A DNA stretch of 13,278 bases from Thermococcus paralvinellae (GTDB lineage: Archaea; Methanobacteriota_B; Thermococci; Thermococcales; Thermococcaceae): assembly GCA_015662175.1 (NCBI GenBank), contig DQUR01000215.1:1-13278 (forward strand), in the 5' to 3' direction. Each line of letters begins with the position of its first letter. The stretch's first letter is position 1. The translations under genes and the position numbers were made by a program. Under the pieces are notes generated by a model. The model was not told where the DNA came from, searched no databases, and saw only the letters and a list, made by a program, of their open reading frames with translations. Positions 1-7,373 of the stretch are shown piece after piece.

Positions 1-599
1 ACAGCTAAATATCTGGTTTTAAACTCCTTTGGAACGTGGGCAACTCTGCCCTCAAGGGTTTTCGTCAATTCCTCTATCAGCGAAGGATACTTATCCCTAT
101 CAACAAAGCCAACAACAATTTCAACTTTCTTGGTCGGTCTTAAATATGAAACATCAATGTTCAAAGCTGATAATAGCTCGAGAACGGCTATGTCACTCTT
201 TATTCTCTCTATCTCTGTGTTAATTGAGCTTATCTCGCTCTCAAGCCGTCTAATTTGAGGCTCAACCTTCTCCAAAAACTTCTCAACATCCCTTATAAGG
301 TCTTCAATACTCCTATATTTGTACTTTCTCCTGGACTTCATTGGTGGGAAGAAAAACTCCTTAATGCCACCTTTCTTCTCTTCCTTATATGCCTTAAGAA
401 ACTCAACTAAACGAGATATCCCAATGCTGTAAGAGGTTGCCTTACGATAAAACTCATTGGGAACATCTTTTTGAGCGATCTCAACATCAAGCTCTCTTAT
501 TTCCACAACACCTTCTTCATGAAGGTATGTCAAGAGCCTATCTTTATACCGGTTAAGGCTTATGAGCTCAATTTTAACCATCTCTTCGGGCTTAAACAT
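1..599 (-). CDS. atpI: A-type (archaeal V-type) ATP synthase subunit I, N-terminal part; gene runs off the left edge
   Basis: About 199 codons are visible, reading MFKPEEMVKIELISLNRYK and continuing open to the window edge. The start is ATG at 599-597, one base after the atpH stop (TGA at 603-601); the GAGGGGG inside the last atpH codons serves as ribosome binding site, so the two are translationally coupled. In the family, subunit I (the a-subunit equivalent) has a cytoplasmic N-terminal peripheral-stalk domain followed by a membrane domain forming the ion half-channels. Only the soluble domain is in view: an alpha/beta start, a long charged helical stretch (roughly residues 85-140), then a second alpha/beta segment (VEIVVGFVDRDKYPSLIEEL). 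The membrane part lies outside the window. The order H then I is the usual start of the thermococcal ATP synthase operon, which supports the call. Confidence 0.9.
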   Translation of the reverse strand, partial: MFKPEEMVKIELISLNRYKDRLLTYLHEEGVVEIRELDVEIAQKDVPNEFYRKATSYSIGISRLVEFLKAYKEEKKGGIKEFFFPPMKSRRKYKYRSIEDLIRDVEKFLEKVEPQIRRLESEISSINTEIERIKSDIAVLELLSALNIDVSYLRPTKKVEIVVGFVDRDKYPSLIEELTKTLEGRVAHVPKEFKTRYLA

Positions 600-600
600 T

Positions 601-912
601 TCAGCCCCCTCTTATGAGTTTTATGGCCTCATCGATAGCTTTCTCAAAATTTTTAGTGGCTTTAACTTTGAGCTCTTCAAGCTCTTTACTTCCTTCTTTA
701 ATAAGCCTATTAGCTTCAATTTCTCCTGCTTTCTTTTTGGCCTCGATGATCATCATTGCCTTCTCCTCAGCCTCAGCTATTATTTCATTCTCGAGCTTTT
801 TTGCTTCCTCTTTTGCTTTTTGAACAATGAGCCTTGCCTCTTCCTTTGCTTTTTCAATTTTCTCCTCAGCTTGTTTTTCAGCCTCAACGATTTGCTTAAT
901 TACTTCCTCCAT
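601..912 (-). CDS. atpH: A-type ATP synthase subunit H (peripheral stalk coiled coil)
   Basis: The product is 103 residues, almost entirely charged heptad-like helix, beginning MEEVIKQIVEAEKQAEEKIE and rich in E, K and A. This is the pattern of subunit H, which pairs with subunit E to form the right-handed coiled-coil peripheral stalk of the archaeal A1Ao ATP synthase. I chose the ATG at 912-910. The longer reading frame adds 13 residues (MYLIFTHHWEMRL) that do not fit the coiled coil. A GGGAG/GATGAGG purine run sits just upstream of 912, and it would overlap the alternative ATG at 921. Length fits the family (about 100-110 residues). It is the first gene of the ATP synthase operon, followed one base later by atpI. 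A TATA-like element about 60 bases upstream suggests the operon starts here. Confidence 0.88.
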   Translation of the reverse strand: MEEVIKQIVEAEKQAEEKIEKAKEEARLIVQKAKEEAKKLENEIIAEAEEKAMMIIEAKKKAGEIEANRLIKEGSKELEELKVKATKNFEKAIDEAIKLIRGG

Positions 913-970
913 GAGCCTCATCTCCCAATGATGAGTGAAAATGAGGTACATTTTTGGCTAGTTTAATTGG

Positions 971-985
971 TTTAAATAGTTTATG
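971..985 (-). promoter_or_regulatory. Putative TATA-box promoter of the ATP synthase operon
   Basis: On the minus strand this reads CATAAACTATTTAAA, in a gap of 135 bases between trkA and atpH. The TTTAAA core lies about 25 bases before a likely start site near 948, giving a leader of about 36 bases ahead of the atpH ATG. Placement is by eye and a second AT-rich element (AATTAAAC) lies just downstream, so the exact box is uncertain. Confidence 0.42.
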
Positions 986-1002
986 CTCACAATAGCATGA
1001 CA

Positions 1003-1034
1003 CAATAACAATAAAGGAAGGAAAATTGAAGAAT
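1003..1034 (-). terminator. T-rich region after trkA-like gene, possible archaeal terminator
   Basis: Downstream of the trkA stop the transcript-sense strand contains several T-rich blocks (CAATTTTCC, then CCTTTATTGTTATTG). Euryarchaeal intrinsic termination relies on such T tracts without a required hairpin. The blocks are short and interrupted, so this is a weak call. It separates the sec/trkA unit from the ATP synthase promoter. Confidence 0.3.
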
Positions 1035-1047
1035 AAGGAGATTATTC

Positions 1048-1728
1048 TTAACTCTTTTTCCTTTCGAGGATGGATTTAATTTCTTCAAGTGCATTATTTT
1101 TGGCAAATATTACAATTTGTCCCCTTTTTGGAAGTTTAGTGTCACCAGATGGAATAATTAGATTGCCTTTCTCATCGTAAATTGCAACTATGAGAGAATC
1201 CTTTGGAAGACCAAGCTCCTTCACAACTTTTTCAGCAACTTCATTGTTTTCGTCAATTTGGAATTGAACAATTTCTGCTCCATCCTTTGGGAATATAACC
1301 CTATTAAAGCCTGGAGTTATTATGCTTCTGAAAATATAATTAGCCGCTATTTCCTCCGGACTTATAACGAAGTCAAAGTATCTCTTAAGGTCTTCAACCT
1401 TCTCAAAGACATCCTTATTCTTTGGGTTACTAACTCTCAAGATTGTGGTGACTTTTGGGTTCAAGTGCTTTGCCAAAATACATGCAAGGAGATTTGCATC
1501 ATCCCTTCCAGTTAAAGCCGCAAATGCATCTGCCTGCTTTATATTTGCTTCTTCTAGAGTTTTTTGATCAGTTGCATCCCCCTCAATGACAAGACCGTTA
1601 ATTAAAAGAGAGAGCTCCTTGGCTCTTTCCTTGTTCATTTCGATTATTGTAACGTCGTGACCTTCCGCTTCAAGCATTTTTGCAACTAAATATCCAACCC
1701 TACCCGCCCCCATTATTATAACGAACAT
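1048..1728 (-). CDS. TrkA-type RCK protein (potassium channel/transporter regulatory subunit)
   Basis: The 226-residue protein opens with a Rossmann fold: MGAGRVGYLVAKMLEAEG has the GxGxxG dinucleotide-binding loop (G7, G9, G12), with E30 at the end of the second strand, typical of NAD(H) binding. EGDATD (49-54) and the TGRDDANLLACILAKH segment are standard TrkA_N/RCK_N features. Residues from about 140 to 222 form a TrkA_C (RCK_C) domain. Proteins of this class are cytosolic and gate a membrane K+ transporter or channel in response to nucleotides; no TrkH or channel gene is present here, so the partner is presumably elsewhere. The start ATG at 1728 follows a GAGGTGA ribosome binding site that overlaps the secD stop, only 4 bases away. 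Co-transcription with secF-secD is therefore likely. Confidence 0.88.
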   Translation of the reverse strand: MFVIIMGAGRVGYLVAKMLEAEGHDVTIIEMNKERAKELSLLINGLVIEGDATDQKTLEEANIKQADAFAALTGRDDANLLACILAKHLNPKVTTILRVSNPKNKDVFEKVEDLKRYFDFVISPEEIAANYIFRSIITPGFNRVIFPKDGAEIVQFQIDENNEVAEKVVKELGLPKDSLIVAIYDEKGNLIIPSGDTKLPKRGQIVIFAKNNALEEIKSILERKKS

Positions 1729-1732
1729 TCAA

Positions 1733-3256
1733 TCACCTCTCCCCACCTATAAGGAGTTTAGCTATCTCAGCATAGGCAGGCCTTGTTATTGAAATTCCAA
1801 TCAAAACACCAAGAATTGTTGTGAATGCAAATCCTCTCAGTCCTCCAACAAAGAACTTGAAAAGGAAGCTCATTGCCACAACTGTTGTCGTTGCTGATGC
1901 CAATATAACAAAAAATGCCCTTCCCATTCTCTTGAGTATGCTGCTCCTCTTAGTAATTTTTTCTCTTTTCTCCCTTCCTAAAAGCTCATCCGTGATAACT
2001 ATCTGCTGGTCAACTCCCGTTCCTATTGCCGCTATGATCCCCGCGATACTTGGCAAATCCAAGTTCCACTTAATTAATGCAGCAATTCCGAGGATTATGA
2101 TGACCTCACTTAGACTTGTAAACGTTATGGGTATTGCAACCTCAAGCCTTCTGTAGTGGAACCAAATCACTAGACCAACGACAATTAGAGCTGCTATTCC
2201 CGCTATTAACACTTGCCTCTTAAAGTTCTCCCCGAGTTCCGGTGATATGTACTGGGAACCCTCAACATAAACTTTAACAGGCAAAGACCCACTGCTCAAA
2301 ACGACCGCTATGACTTGTGCCTCTTGCTGGGCAATGTATTGATTTGGAGCAGTTCCGGTTATTCTAACGTCAGTTTGGGGAATTCCCTGAGCCAGTCCCG
2401 AGCCGAGTGAATACGGACCATACAATCCTAAAGCTCTTGCTATTAAGTCCCTTAAGGTTTCGCCCTCTTGAGGTTCAAAGTATCTAACCTTTATCCCTTT
2501 CGCCTCAAGCTTATTTTTTAGGTTTTTGTCAACATCAACCAGAACAACGAGTTCCTTATTTTTGGCGAGATTTGCTATATCATCAACGCTCTGATTTGTA
2601 TATGCAAAGGTGTCAATGTTAAGTGCCTTTTTAATTCTCTCAGTTAAAGGCATTGCATCTGGAGCTTCTCCCTTAAAGTCGGTGATCATTAGATTATATC
2701 CCTCCCGGGATACTACGAAAAGGGAATTAACCGGTGGATCAAGGAACATGTCCACAGGATATCCGGCCTTGCCTTTGGCTAGCTGAGCAAACTTTTCCGC
2801 TGCCTGTTTTGAAATCCTAAACGGGACGGACCATTCGTAATATGAGCCCCTCGGTTCAATTTGAATTGGGAATACTTGGACAATATCGTCGCCCGTTGCA
2901 AAGATTACCCCCTCAAATTCCGCATAGAATACACCCTGTCTTTCAATGGTTTCCTTCACGCTTCTTGCTTCCTCTTCCGTAACTCCGGCGACTTTAACAA
3001 TTATGTACTGATCTCCCCAGGGCTGAACCTTTATGTCTTTAACACCAAGCTGGTTCAATCTCTTTTCAAGAGAAACTTTCACCCGCTCCATTGTGTTTTG
3101 GTCAACAGGTTTCTCAAGCTTAACAATGATAGCAGTCCCACCGCTTATGTCAAGACCAAATGTTAAGCCGTAAGTAAGCAGAGATGCAATTGAACCAATG
3201 ATGAATATTATGAGCAGTAAGACCCTCCAATTAAAAAGAAGTTTTTTCCAGTTCAT
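1733..3256 (-). CDS. secD: Protein-export membrane protein SecD
   Basis: The 507-residue protein has one N-terminal membrane segment (about 8-30), then GLDISGGT (34-41), the conserved D1 motif of SecD. A large extracytoplasmic domain follows (about 40-345), including LSSGSLPV (320-327) and LGENF (341-345). Five further membrane helices lie between about 348 and 503. [15 protein letters not shown] (410-424) is the hallmark of the fourth/fifth helix region in archaeal SecD. With SecF it forms the ion-gradient-driven accessory complex that assists protein release on the outer face of the membrane after SecY translocation. Its ATG overlaps the secF stop by four bases (ATGA), so translation is coupled. 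Full length, no defect seen. Confidence 0.96.
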   Translation of the reverse strand: MNWKKLLFNWRVLLLIIFIIGSIASLLTYGLTFGLDISGGTAIIVKLEKPVDQNTMERVKVSLEKRLNQLGVKDIKVQPWGDQYIIVKVAGVTEEEARSVKETIERQGVFYAEFEGVIFATGDDIVQVFPIQIEPRGSYYEWSVPFRISKQAAEKFAQLAKGKAGYPVDMFLDPPVNSLFVVSREGYNLMITDFKGEAPDAMPLTERIKKALNIDTFAYTNQSVDDIANLAKNKELVVLVDVDKNLKNKLEAKGIKVRYFEPQEGETLRDLIARALGLYGPYSLGSGLAQGIPQTDVRITGTAPNQYIAQQEAQVIAVVLSSGSLPVKVYVEGSQYISPELGENFKRQVLIAGIAALIVVGLVIWFHYRRLEVAIPITFTSLSEVIIILGIAALIKWNLDLPSIAGIIAAIGTGVDQQIVITDELLGREKREKITKRSSILKRMGRAFFVILASATTTVVAMSFLFKFFVGGLRGFAFTTILGVLIGISITRPAYAEIAKLLIGGER

Positions 3257-4155
3257 CTCCTACCCCCCTTTTTCTTCTTAGGAGCTTTTGATAATGACCT
3301 ACCTTTCTCCTTTTCCTCTTTCTTTGCTATGACCCATCTCAAGACCCCGGCGTTTAAAATCCACGTGTTCATGAAATCAGCCAGCAAACCAAAAATCAAA
3401 ACTATCGCAATTTCATCAATGACCTTAGCCGTTGAAAACAACCAGAGTGAAGCTAAAGCCCCCAAAGTTGTTGTGCTCATTGTAAAACCAGTTGATACCG
3501 CAGAGAAATAAGCCTCCTCAACGGTGTCTTCCTTTCTCTTGAGGAGCCTCGTAGTTAAAAGAATATTGCTATCAACCGAATAGCCTATGAGCATTAACAG
3601 GGCCGCAATTGTTGCCTGGCTTAACTCGATACCGAAGATGCCCATCAATGCCAGGGCTATCACCATGTCCGAGAAAGCTGAAAATATTACTGTAAACGAT
3701 GGAACCGGAACCCTGAAGAACAGAAAAACAACTATTGCCATTCCAAGAAATGCCAGAAAAATTGCCTTTATTCCTTGTCTCCTTGCCATGGCCCCAAATG
3801 TCGGCTGAACTTCGGATATTGCATACTTTGCATTTGGAAACAGTTGCTCAAGAACTTCCCTTATTTTTTCGGGATCAACATCCGCCGGTGCATAAACATT
3901 TATCCCGCTGCCAATTCCAGTGAATTTCTCAACCTTAACATTTACATTAAGCTGTTGGGAGATGTATCTGGCAATCTCATCAGGGTTTGCATCCACACCG
4001 TAGGCAGTTACAACCACCCCACCTTTGAGGTCAATTCCAAGCTGAGGAAAGCGAACTGCCAGAATCAAGAGCGATACAAAGAAAACCGCCAATGGATAAA
4101 TTATCATTTTTTTGGTTTCAATCTCTGTGAGCTTTCTAAGTTTGTCTTTGATCAT
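3253..4155 (-). CDS. secF: Protein-export membrane protein SecF
   Basis: The 300-residue protein has a first membrane helix (about 19-34), LGIDLKGG (39-46, the SecF version of the D1 motif), an extracytoplasmic domain to about 125, and five more helices from about 128 to 276. [14 protein letters not shown] (191-204) is the diagnostic SecD/F helix-4 motif. It pairs with SecD, encoded next with a 4-base overlap. I chose the ATG at 4155-4153, 5 bases after the GAGGTGA at 4167-4161. A GTG at 4164 in the same frame would lie inside that ribosome binding site, so it is unlikely. The C-terminus ends in a strongly basic cytoplasmic tail ([14 protein letters not shown], then PKKKKGGRR), which could touch nucleic acid or ribosome, but that is inference. 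Confidence 0.95.
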   Translation of the reverse strand: MIKDKLRKLTEIETKKMIIYPLAVFFVSLLILAVRFPQLGIDLKGGVVVTAYGVDANPDEIARYISQQLNVNVKVEKFTGIGSGINVYAPADVDPEKIREVLEQLFPNAKYAISEVQPTFGAMARRQGIKAIFLAFLGMAIVVFLFFRVPVPSFTVIFSAFSDMVIALALMGIFGIELSQATIAALLMLIGYSVDSNILLTTRLLKRKEDTVEEAYFSAVSTGFTMSTTTLGALASLWLFSTAKVIDEIAIVLIFGLLADFMNTWILNAGVLRWVIAKKEEKEKGRSLSKAPKKKKGGRR

Positions 4156-4203
4156 TCCATTCACCTCTGAACAATTTTAAGTTGTTTCCTTATTTCGATA
4201 AAA

Positions 4204-4218
4204 GTATTTTAAAAGTAT
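4204..4218 (-). promoter_or_regulatory. Putative TATA-box promoter of secF-secD-trkA
   Basis: The minus strand reads ATACTTTTAAAATAC, a near-palindromic AT-rich element about 50-60 bases before the secF ATG. A start about 25 bases downstream would give a leader of about 30 bases carrying the GAGGTGA site. It lies in the 136-base gap between divergent secF and speD. Placement is by eye. Confidence 0.42.
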
Positions 4219-4249
4219 GTGGTATTTAAGTTTGCCTTCAAGCACTCAA

Positions 4250-4260
4250 CTTTAAAAAGC
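4250..4260 (+). promoter_or_regulatory. Putative TATA-box promoter of speD
   Basis: CTTTAAAAAGC lies about 36 bases before the speD ATG. A transcript starting about 25 bases downstream would have a short leader of about 14 bases carrying the GGTGAGG ribosome binding site. This matches usual thermococcal spacing. Confidence 0.5.
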
Positions 4261-4291
4261 GAAAGTTTAAATGTTATGGTGGGTGAGGATC

Positions 4292-4708
4292 ATGGACACA
4301 ATAGGGTATCATTATGTGGTCGAGGCCTCAGGCTGCGATTCCAAGATTCTGAGTGATGCCAACAAAATAAGGGAAATATTTCTAAGAGCTGCAGAGATTG
4401 GAAACATGGAAGTTAAAGCAAGCTACTTTTTTAAATTCTCCCCAACTGGCATTAGTGGCATGGTCATTGTAGCGGAATCACACCTCTCAATACATACTTG
4501 GCCCGAAAAGGGTTATGCTGCTATAGATATCTACACTTGTGGTGAGAAGGCTGATCCAGAAAAGGCGGTTGATTACATTCTTGATGCAATAGGAGCAGAA
4601 TACGCTCACGTTTCAGAGGTCAAAAGGGGCATTGAGGATGAAGATAACACCTTTACACACATGATCCTGACATGGGAGGAAAAGCTTGAAAGAAAGAACA
4701 AGAAATAA
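4292..4708 (+). CDS. speD: S-adenosylmethionine decarboxylase proenzyme (prokaryotic class 1B type)
   Basis: The 138-residue proenzyme is a pyruvoyl enzyme that cleaves itself and then decarboxylates S-adenosylmethionine, supplying aminopropyl groups for polyamines, which are important in hyperthermophiles. The self-cleavage site E62-S63 lies in AESHLSIHTWPE. S63, H68 and C83 (in DIYTCG) fall at exactly the positions known for the Thermotoga maritima enzyme, where S63 becomes the pyruvoyl group, H68 assists processing and C83 is the proton donor. That agreement supports the ATG at 4292 over the upstream ATG at 4271, as does the GGTGAGG site just before it. Monocistronic by appearance. Its stop lies only 4 bases from the stop of the convergent coiled-coil gene. 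Confidence 0.96.
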   Translation: MDTIGYHYVVEASGCDSKILSDANKIREIFLRAAEIGNMEVKASYFFKFSPTGISGMVIVAESHLSIHTWPEKGYAAIDIYTCGEKADPEKAVDYILDAIGAEYAHVSEVKRGIEDEDNTFTHMILTWEEKLERKNKK

Positions 4709-4712
4709 GAGG

Positions 4713-5498
4713 TTATTCTAATAGTTTCTCAATTTCTTCTTTAAATTTTCTAACCCTTTCTTTAAGTTCTTCAAACTTAATCTTGTATTTCTCAAGCTCC
4801 TTAACTCTCTTTTTAAGCTCTTCATTTTCCCTGCTAAGTTCCTCTTTTTCTTTTCTCAGCCTATCGGCTAATTCCCTCATTTCTTCAATCTTCTTTTCAA
4901 GCTCCTCTTTGGCCAAGGTTAGTTCTTTGATAATCTTCTCCAACTTCTTCTTTTCCCTCTTAACTTTTTCAAGCTCTCCCTTTAATTTCTCGATCTCCTC
5001 CCTCGCCTTCTGCAGGTTCTCAAGCTCCACCGTCTGCTTCATCCTCTCAAGTTCTTCTCTAATTCTTTCATATTCAAGCTTAAGCCTTTCGTATTTCTCC
5101 ATCAGTTTTTCATACTCCTCCTTGGCGATTACCTCTTTCAGTCCACCCTTCTCAATCATTTCAATTGTCTTAATCAGCTCATCAAGCTTTCCTTGCTTAA
5201 TCAATTCATAGGTCTCCCTGACCAACTGCCCGGCTTTGCTTTCACCCTTGAGGTGCTTTCTTATCGTCTGCTCAGTCCTTCCCAGTTCCCTTGCAATCTC
5301 ACTAATCGTCATCCCGGCCTTTTCCCTTGCAAGGGCCCCGGCAGCAACTGCTAGGCTGTCAACCCACGTTAACCTTTCGGCAGGATCCTTGATGAGTTCA
5401 ATTACCTCGGGTCTGAATAGCGTTGCAAACAGAAGGATGCTCTCAAGCTGATGAATCTCATGTCTCCCGAGAGGGTTGAGTGGAACCTCAATAGCCAT
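4713..5498 (-). CDS. HTH/coiled-coil regulatory protein of the KaiC-associated family
   Basis: The 261-residue product has two parts. Residues 1 to about 120 are a compact, mostly helical domain with a helix-turn-helix-like stretch ([20 protein letters not shown], 63-82), resembling the probable regulatory domain known next to archaeal KaiC-like genes. Residues about 125-261 are a nearly uninterrupted charged coiled coil of E, K, R and L (for example [14 protein letters not shown]). I chose the ATG at 5498-5496, placed after the GGAGGTGAGG purine run; a GTG at 5507 would fall inside that run. The start overlaps the end of the KaiC-like gene by 11 bases, so the two are translationally coupled and probably act together. 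By inference it is a DNA-binding or scaffold partner whose coiled coil drives oligomerisation. The target is unknown. Confidence 0.85.
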   Translation of the reverse strand: MAIEVPLNPLGRHEIHQLESILLFATLFRPEVIELIKDPAERLTWVDSLAVAAGALAREKAGMTISEIARELGRTEQTIRKHLKGESKAGQLVRETYELIKQGKLDELIKTIEMIEKGGLKEVIAKEEYEKLMEKYERLKLEYERIREELERMKQTVELENLQKAREEIEKLKGELEKVKREKKKLEKIIKELTLAKEELEKKIEEMRELADRLRKEKEELSRENEELKKRVKELEKYKIKFEELKERVRKFKEEIEKLLE

Positions 5499-6252
5499 TT
5501 CCCTCACCTCCCAACTCCAGAACTTTACCCCTTTTTAGCACTTTGTTAGGATAGACAATTATTCCCTTGTCCGTGATATCAAATGGATGCCTTCTCAATG
5601 AGTGTGATGTTCCCCTCATCTTCCAGACGATTAATGAGCGCTTAAGCTCACCATCAATCTCATCAAGGTCGAGCCTTATGATACCGTCAACACCATGTTC
5701 AACTCCCGGTCCACCGAATCCCCTCTCACCAACGCTGATCTGGCTAACAAAGATCGATGTACATCCTGTTCCCGCTAAAACCCTCTTGAGCTGCAGGATT
5801 ATGCTTCTCGCCATGGCCGGCTTGTTTATGTAAAGGGTTGTGACCGAGTCAATAACAACCCTCTTTGCTTTGATATCTTTAATTGCCTGCCTTAAAACGT
5901 CAATGAACTCCCTCAAATCTGTTAAGTCATGGACGATATACTTTTCATATTCCTTTGACTTTCCTATTCCCGCTGTAAAGGCATCAATCATTGCGAATAA
6001 ACCCTCTTCCTCATATTTTTTAACATCCCAGCCAAATTGGGCCATGTTCTGCCTCACTTGGACTGGGTGCTCTTCTAAAGCAACATATATGCCTGGCTCG
6101 TCCATCTGGAGACCATTCCATAAGAACTGCTGACTGAAAATTGTCTTACCGGTTCCCGGTCCACCGCTTAGCAAAACAACGTTCCTCTCCGGTATGCCTC
6201 CATGAAGTATTTCATCCATTCCTGGAATTCCGGTTTTTACCCTCCTGGGCAT
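5488..6252 (-). CDS. Single-domain KaiC-like RecA-superfamily ATPase (Ph0284-type family)
   Basis: The 254-residue protein is a single KaiC/RadA-like ATPase domain. GGPGTGKT (30-37) is the Walker A motif. A pair of acidic residues (E60, E61 in VALEEHP) matches the catalytic glutamates of KaiC. RVVIDSV (131-137) is Walker B, followed by FVSQIS (168-173). The C-terminal [17 protein letters not shown] is a strong signature of this thermococcal KaiC family, to which I assign it from memory of the Ph0284 group. Archaeal single KaiC domains are not circadian clocks; they are thought to be ATP-dependent switches in signalling or motility complexes. The ATG at 6252 follows a GGAGGTGGAGGAG run; a GTG nine bases upstream lies inside that run. 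Its end overlaps the HTH/coiled-coil gene by 11 bases. Confidence 0.92.
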   Translation of the reverse strand: MPRRVKTGIPGMDEILHGGIPERNVVLLSGGPGTGKTIFSQQFLWNGLQMDEPGIYVALEEHPVQVRQNMAQFGWDVKKYEEEGLFAMIDAFTAGIGKSKEYEKYIVHDLTDLREFIDVLRQAIKDIKAKRVVIDSVTTLYINKPAMARSIILQLKRVLAGTGCTSIFVSQISVGERGFGGPGVEHGVDGIIRLDLDEIDGELKRSLIVWKMRGTSHSLRRHPFDITDKGIIVYPNKVLKRGKVLELGGEGNGY

Positions 6253-6283
6253 CTCCTCCACCTCCGCTCAAAATTATACTAAA

Positions 6284-6296
6284 TTTTAATATAACC
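6284..6296 (-). promoter_or_regulatory. Putative TATA-box promoter of the KaiC pair
   Basis: The minus strand reads TGGTTATATTAAA in the 102-base gap after the Nip7-like gene. Starts about 25 bases downstream would give a very short leader holding the GGAGGTGG site. The whole gap is AT-rich, with other TATA-like strings around 6325-6352, so the true element may differ. Confidence 0.35.
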
Positions 6297-6354
6297 AGAA
6301 AGAATTCCGATTTTAATTACCGAAATATACTATAAATGTGGGAATATATAAAAG

Positions 6355-6861
6355 TTACGCTTTTCTGTGCCGTCGTAGGAACTCACCGACATCCGTAATG
6401 TTTCTTATGAACGCTCTTCCATTATCGGGCTGAATTCTACCTATTCCCAGAATTATTCCATTCTCATCGAAAAGAACAAGCTTTTTTGTGCCCTCCCATC
6501 TGTACTCCTTAACGCCATTTTTGGGAACATCTTTGCCCGTTGTGAAGAGGAAAGCAGCCTTTGGTTTTAGGATTGCATAATTCTTCCAGACATCAACGAA
6601 GTGGAAGAATTCAATGTTCGGATAGAATTTCTCCACCAGATTTTCATCAATCTTTATTGTCCCGATAAAGGTCCCAAAGGAATAGGGTTTAACCTTCAGA
6701 TTTTCAACTTCCTTCCAAACCTCTCCGTTAACAGCATAGACATCCCTAAATCTACCCTCAACAACCGCAAAAAAGTCATGTTTAAGCTCGCCATATTTTT
6801 CCGCCTCCCTCAAGATTAAGTCCAACTCCCAGGATGAAGCCCTCCGGTATCTAAGCACCAT
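6355..6861 (-). CDS. Nip7-like PUA-domain protein (ribosome biogenesis homologue)
   Basis: The 168-residue protein looks like an archaeal homologue of eukaryotic Nip7, a pre-60S assembly factor. Residues 1 to about 90 form the pre-PUA domain with [12 protein letters not shown] (59-70), matching the SLGTxxGxxxK pattern of Nip7. Residues about 95-168 form a PUA RNA-binding domain: [20 protein letters not shown] (97-116) parallels the Nip7 WIKPxAExSFLYGxxVxKSG region, and DVGEFLRR (157-164) parallels DIGEYVR. Archaeal Nip7 is known to bind U- and AU-rich RNA. The ATG at 6861 follows a GAGG 8 bases upstream; an in-frame TTG at 6867 is the alternative. It starts 10 bases after the cysteine-cluster gene, probably in one operon with it and elp3. 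The family assignment is by motif recall; a more general PUA protein is the fallback. Confidence 0.78.
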   Translation of the reverse strand: MVLRYRRASSWELDLILREAEKYGELKHDFFAVVEGRFRDVYAVNGEVWKEVENLKVKPYSFGTFIGTIKIDENLVEKFYPNIEFFHFVDVWKNYAILKPKAAFLFTTGKDVPKNGVKEYRWEGTKKLVLFDENGIILGIGRIQPDNGRAFIRNITDVGEFLRRHRKA

Positions 6862-6871
6862 TTTCAATTCC

Positions 6872-7360
6872 TCAAATTCTCAGTTCATCGAGATCGGTTC
6901 TGTTCAGCTCTTCCCTGAATCTCAAACCGAGCTCGGCTATCTCTTCTCTTGTGATGATATCATTCCCTTCCCCCACTCCCGGACAATTTTCATCGTAATA
7001 CAGCCAGAGCTTTTCCCCCTTATACTCGAAAGGCTCTTCTCCCTCAACACCCAGAGGTTTGTGAGACACCATAAACGGATAAATCCGGCAGATCAGGGGA
7101 TTGTAATCATGAATTTTGCATTTACCAGTTTCCGGATCATGAAAAACACAGCCCAGATCCCATTCCCTGTAGGCGAGAACAAACCTGATTTTCCCATTTT
7201 CCACCGTGAGAAGGAGAAAATCCTGGGGGTCATGACCATGCTTGGCTATCCTTTTGATGTCGTAAAGTGTCAGATAGACAAACCTCCCCCGACAGCAATC
7301 AACACAGAATTTGCACTCAAATTTAACGTCATTTTTGAGGGGTATGGGTTTGAACCTCAT
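6872..7360 (-). CDS. YkgJ-family (UPF0153) cysteine-cluster protein, putative metal-binding
   Basis: The 162-residue protein has the CxxCxxCC cluster (C16, C19, C22, C23 in [10 protein letters not shown]) and four further cysteines at C71 (LGCVFHD), C81 (GKCKIHD), C91 (ICRIYPF) and C126 (ENCPG). This is the pattern of the YkgJ / zinc- or iron-chelating family; CxIHxxxPxxCRxYPF is its second signature. Eight cysteines could hold a metal or an Fe-S cluster. The biochemical role of the family is not settled. I chose ATG 7360-7358 because a GGTGAT site lies just before it; a GTG at 7372 gives four more residues and starts one base after the elp3 stop. It sits between elp3 and a Nip7-like gene, suggesting a role in tRNA modification or ribosome maturation, by inference only. 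Confidence 0.85.
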   Translation of the reverse strand: MRFKPIPLKNDVKFECKFCVDCCRGRFVYLTLYDIKRIAKHGHDPQDFLLLTVENGKIRFVLAYREWDLGCVFHDPETGKCKIHDYNPLICRIYPFMVSHKPLGVEGEEPFEYKGEKLWLYYDENCPGVGEGNDIITREEIAELGLRFREELNRTDLDELRI

Positions 7361-7373
7361 ATCATCACCCACT

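Noticed and set aside
928..934. ATGATGA resembling box C of a C/D-box guide RNA upstream of atpH
   Set aside because: No box D (CTGA) or box D'/C' follows at a suitable distance, so no guide RNA is supported.
562..966. Plus-strand open frames opposite atpH
   Set aside because: Low-complexity F/L/S-rich product, antisense of the E/K/A-rich ATP synthase subunit H.
4783..5211. Long open frame on the plus strand opposite the coiled-coil gene
   Set aside because: It encodes a serine/leucine/phenylalanine-rich string, the expected antisense shadow of a lysine/glutamate-rich coiled coil. It has no ribosome binding site or motif.
7363..7369. GTGATGA-like string (minus strand) at the start of the cysteine-cluster gene, resembling box C
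   Set aside because: It works as a ribosome binding site before the ATG at 7360 and no matching box D follows.
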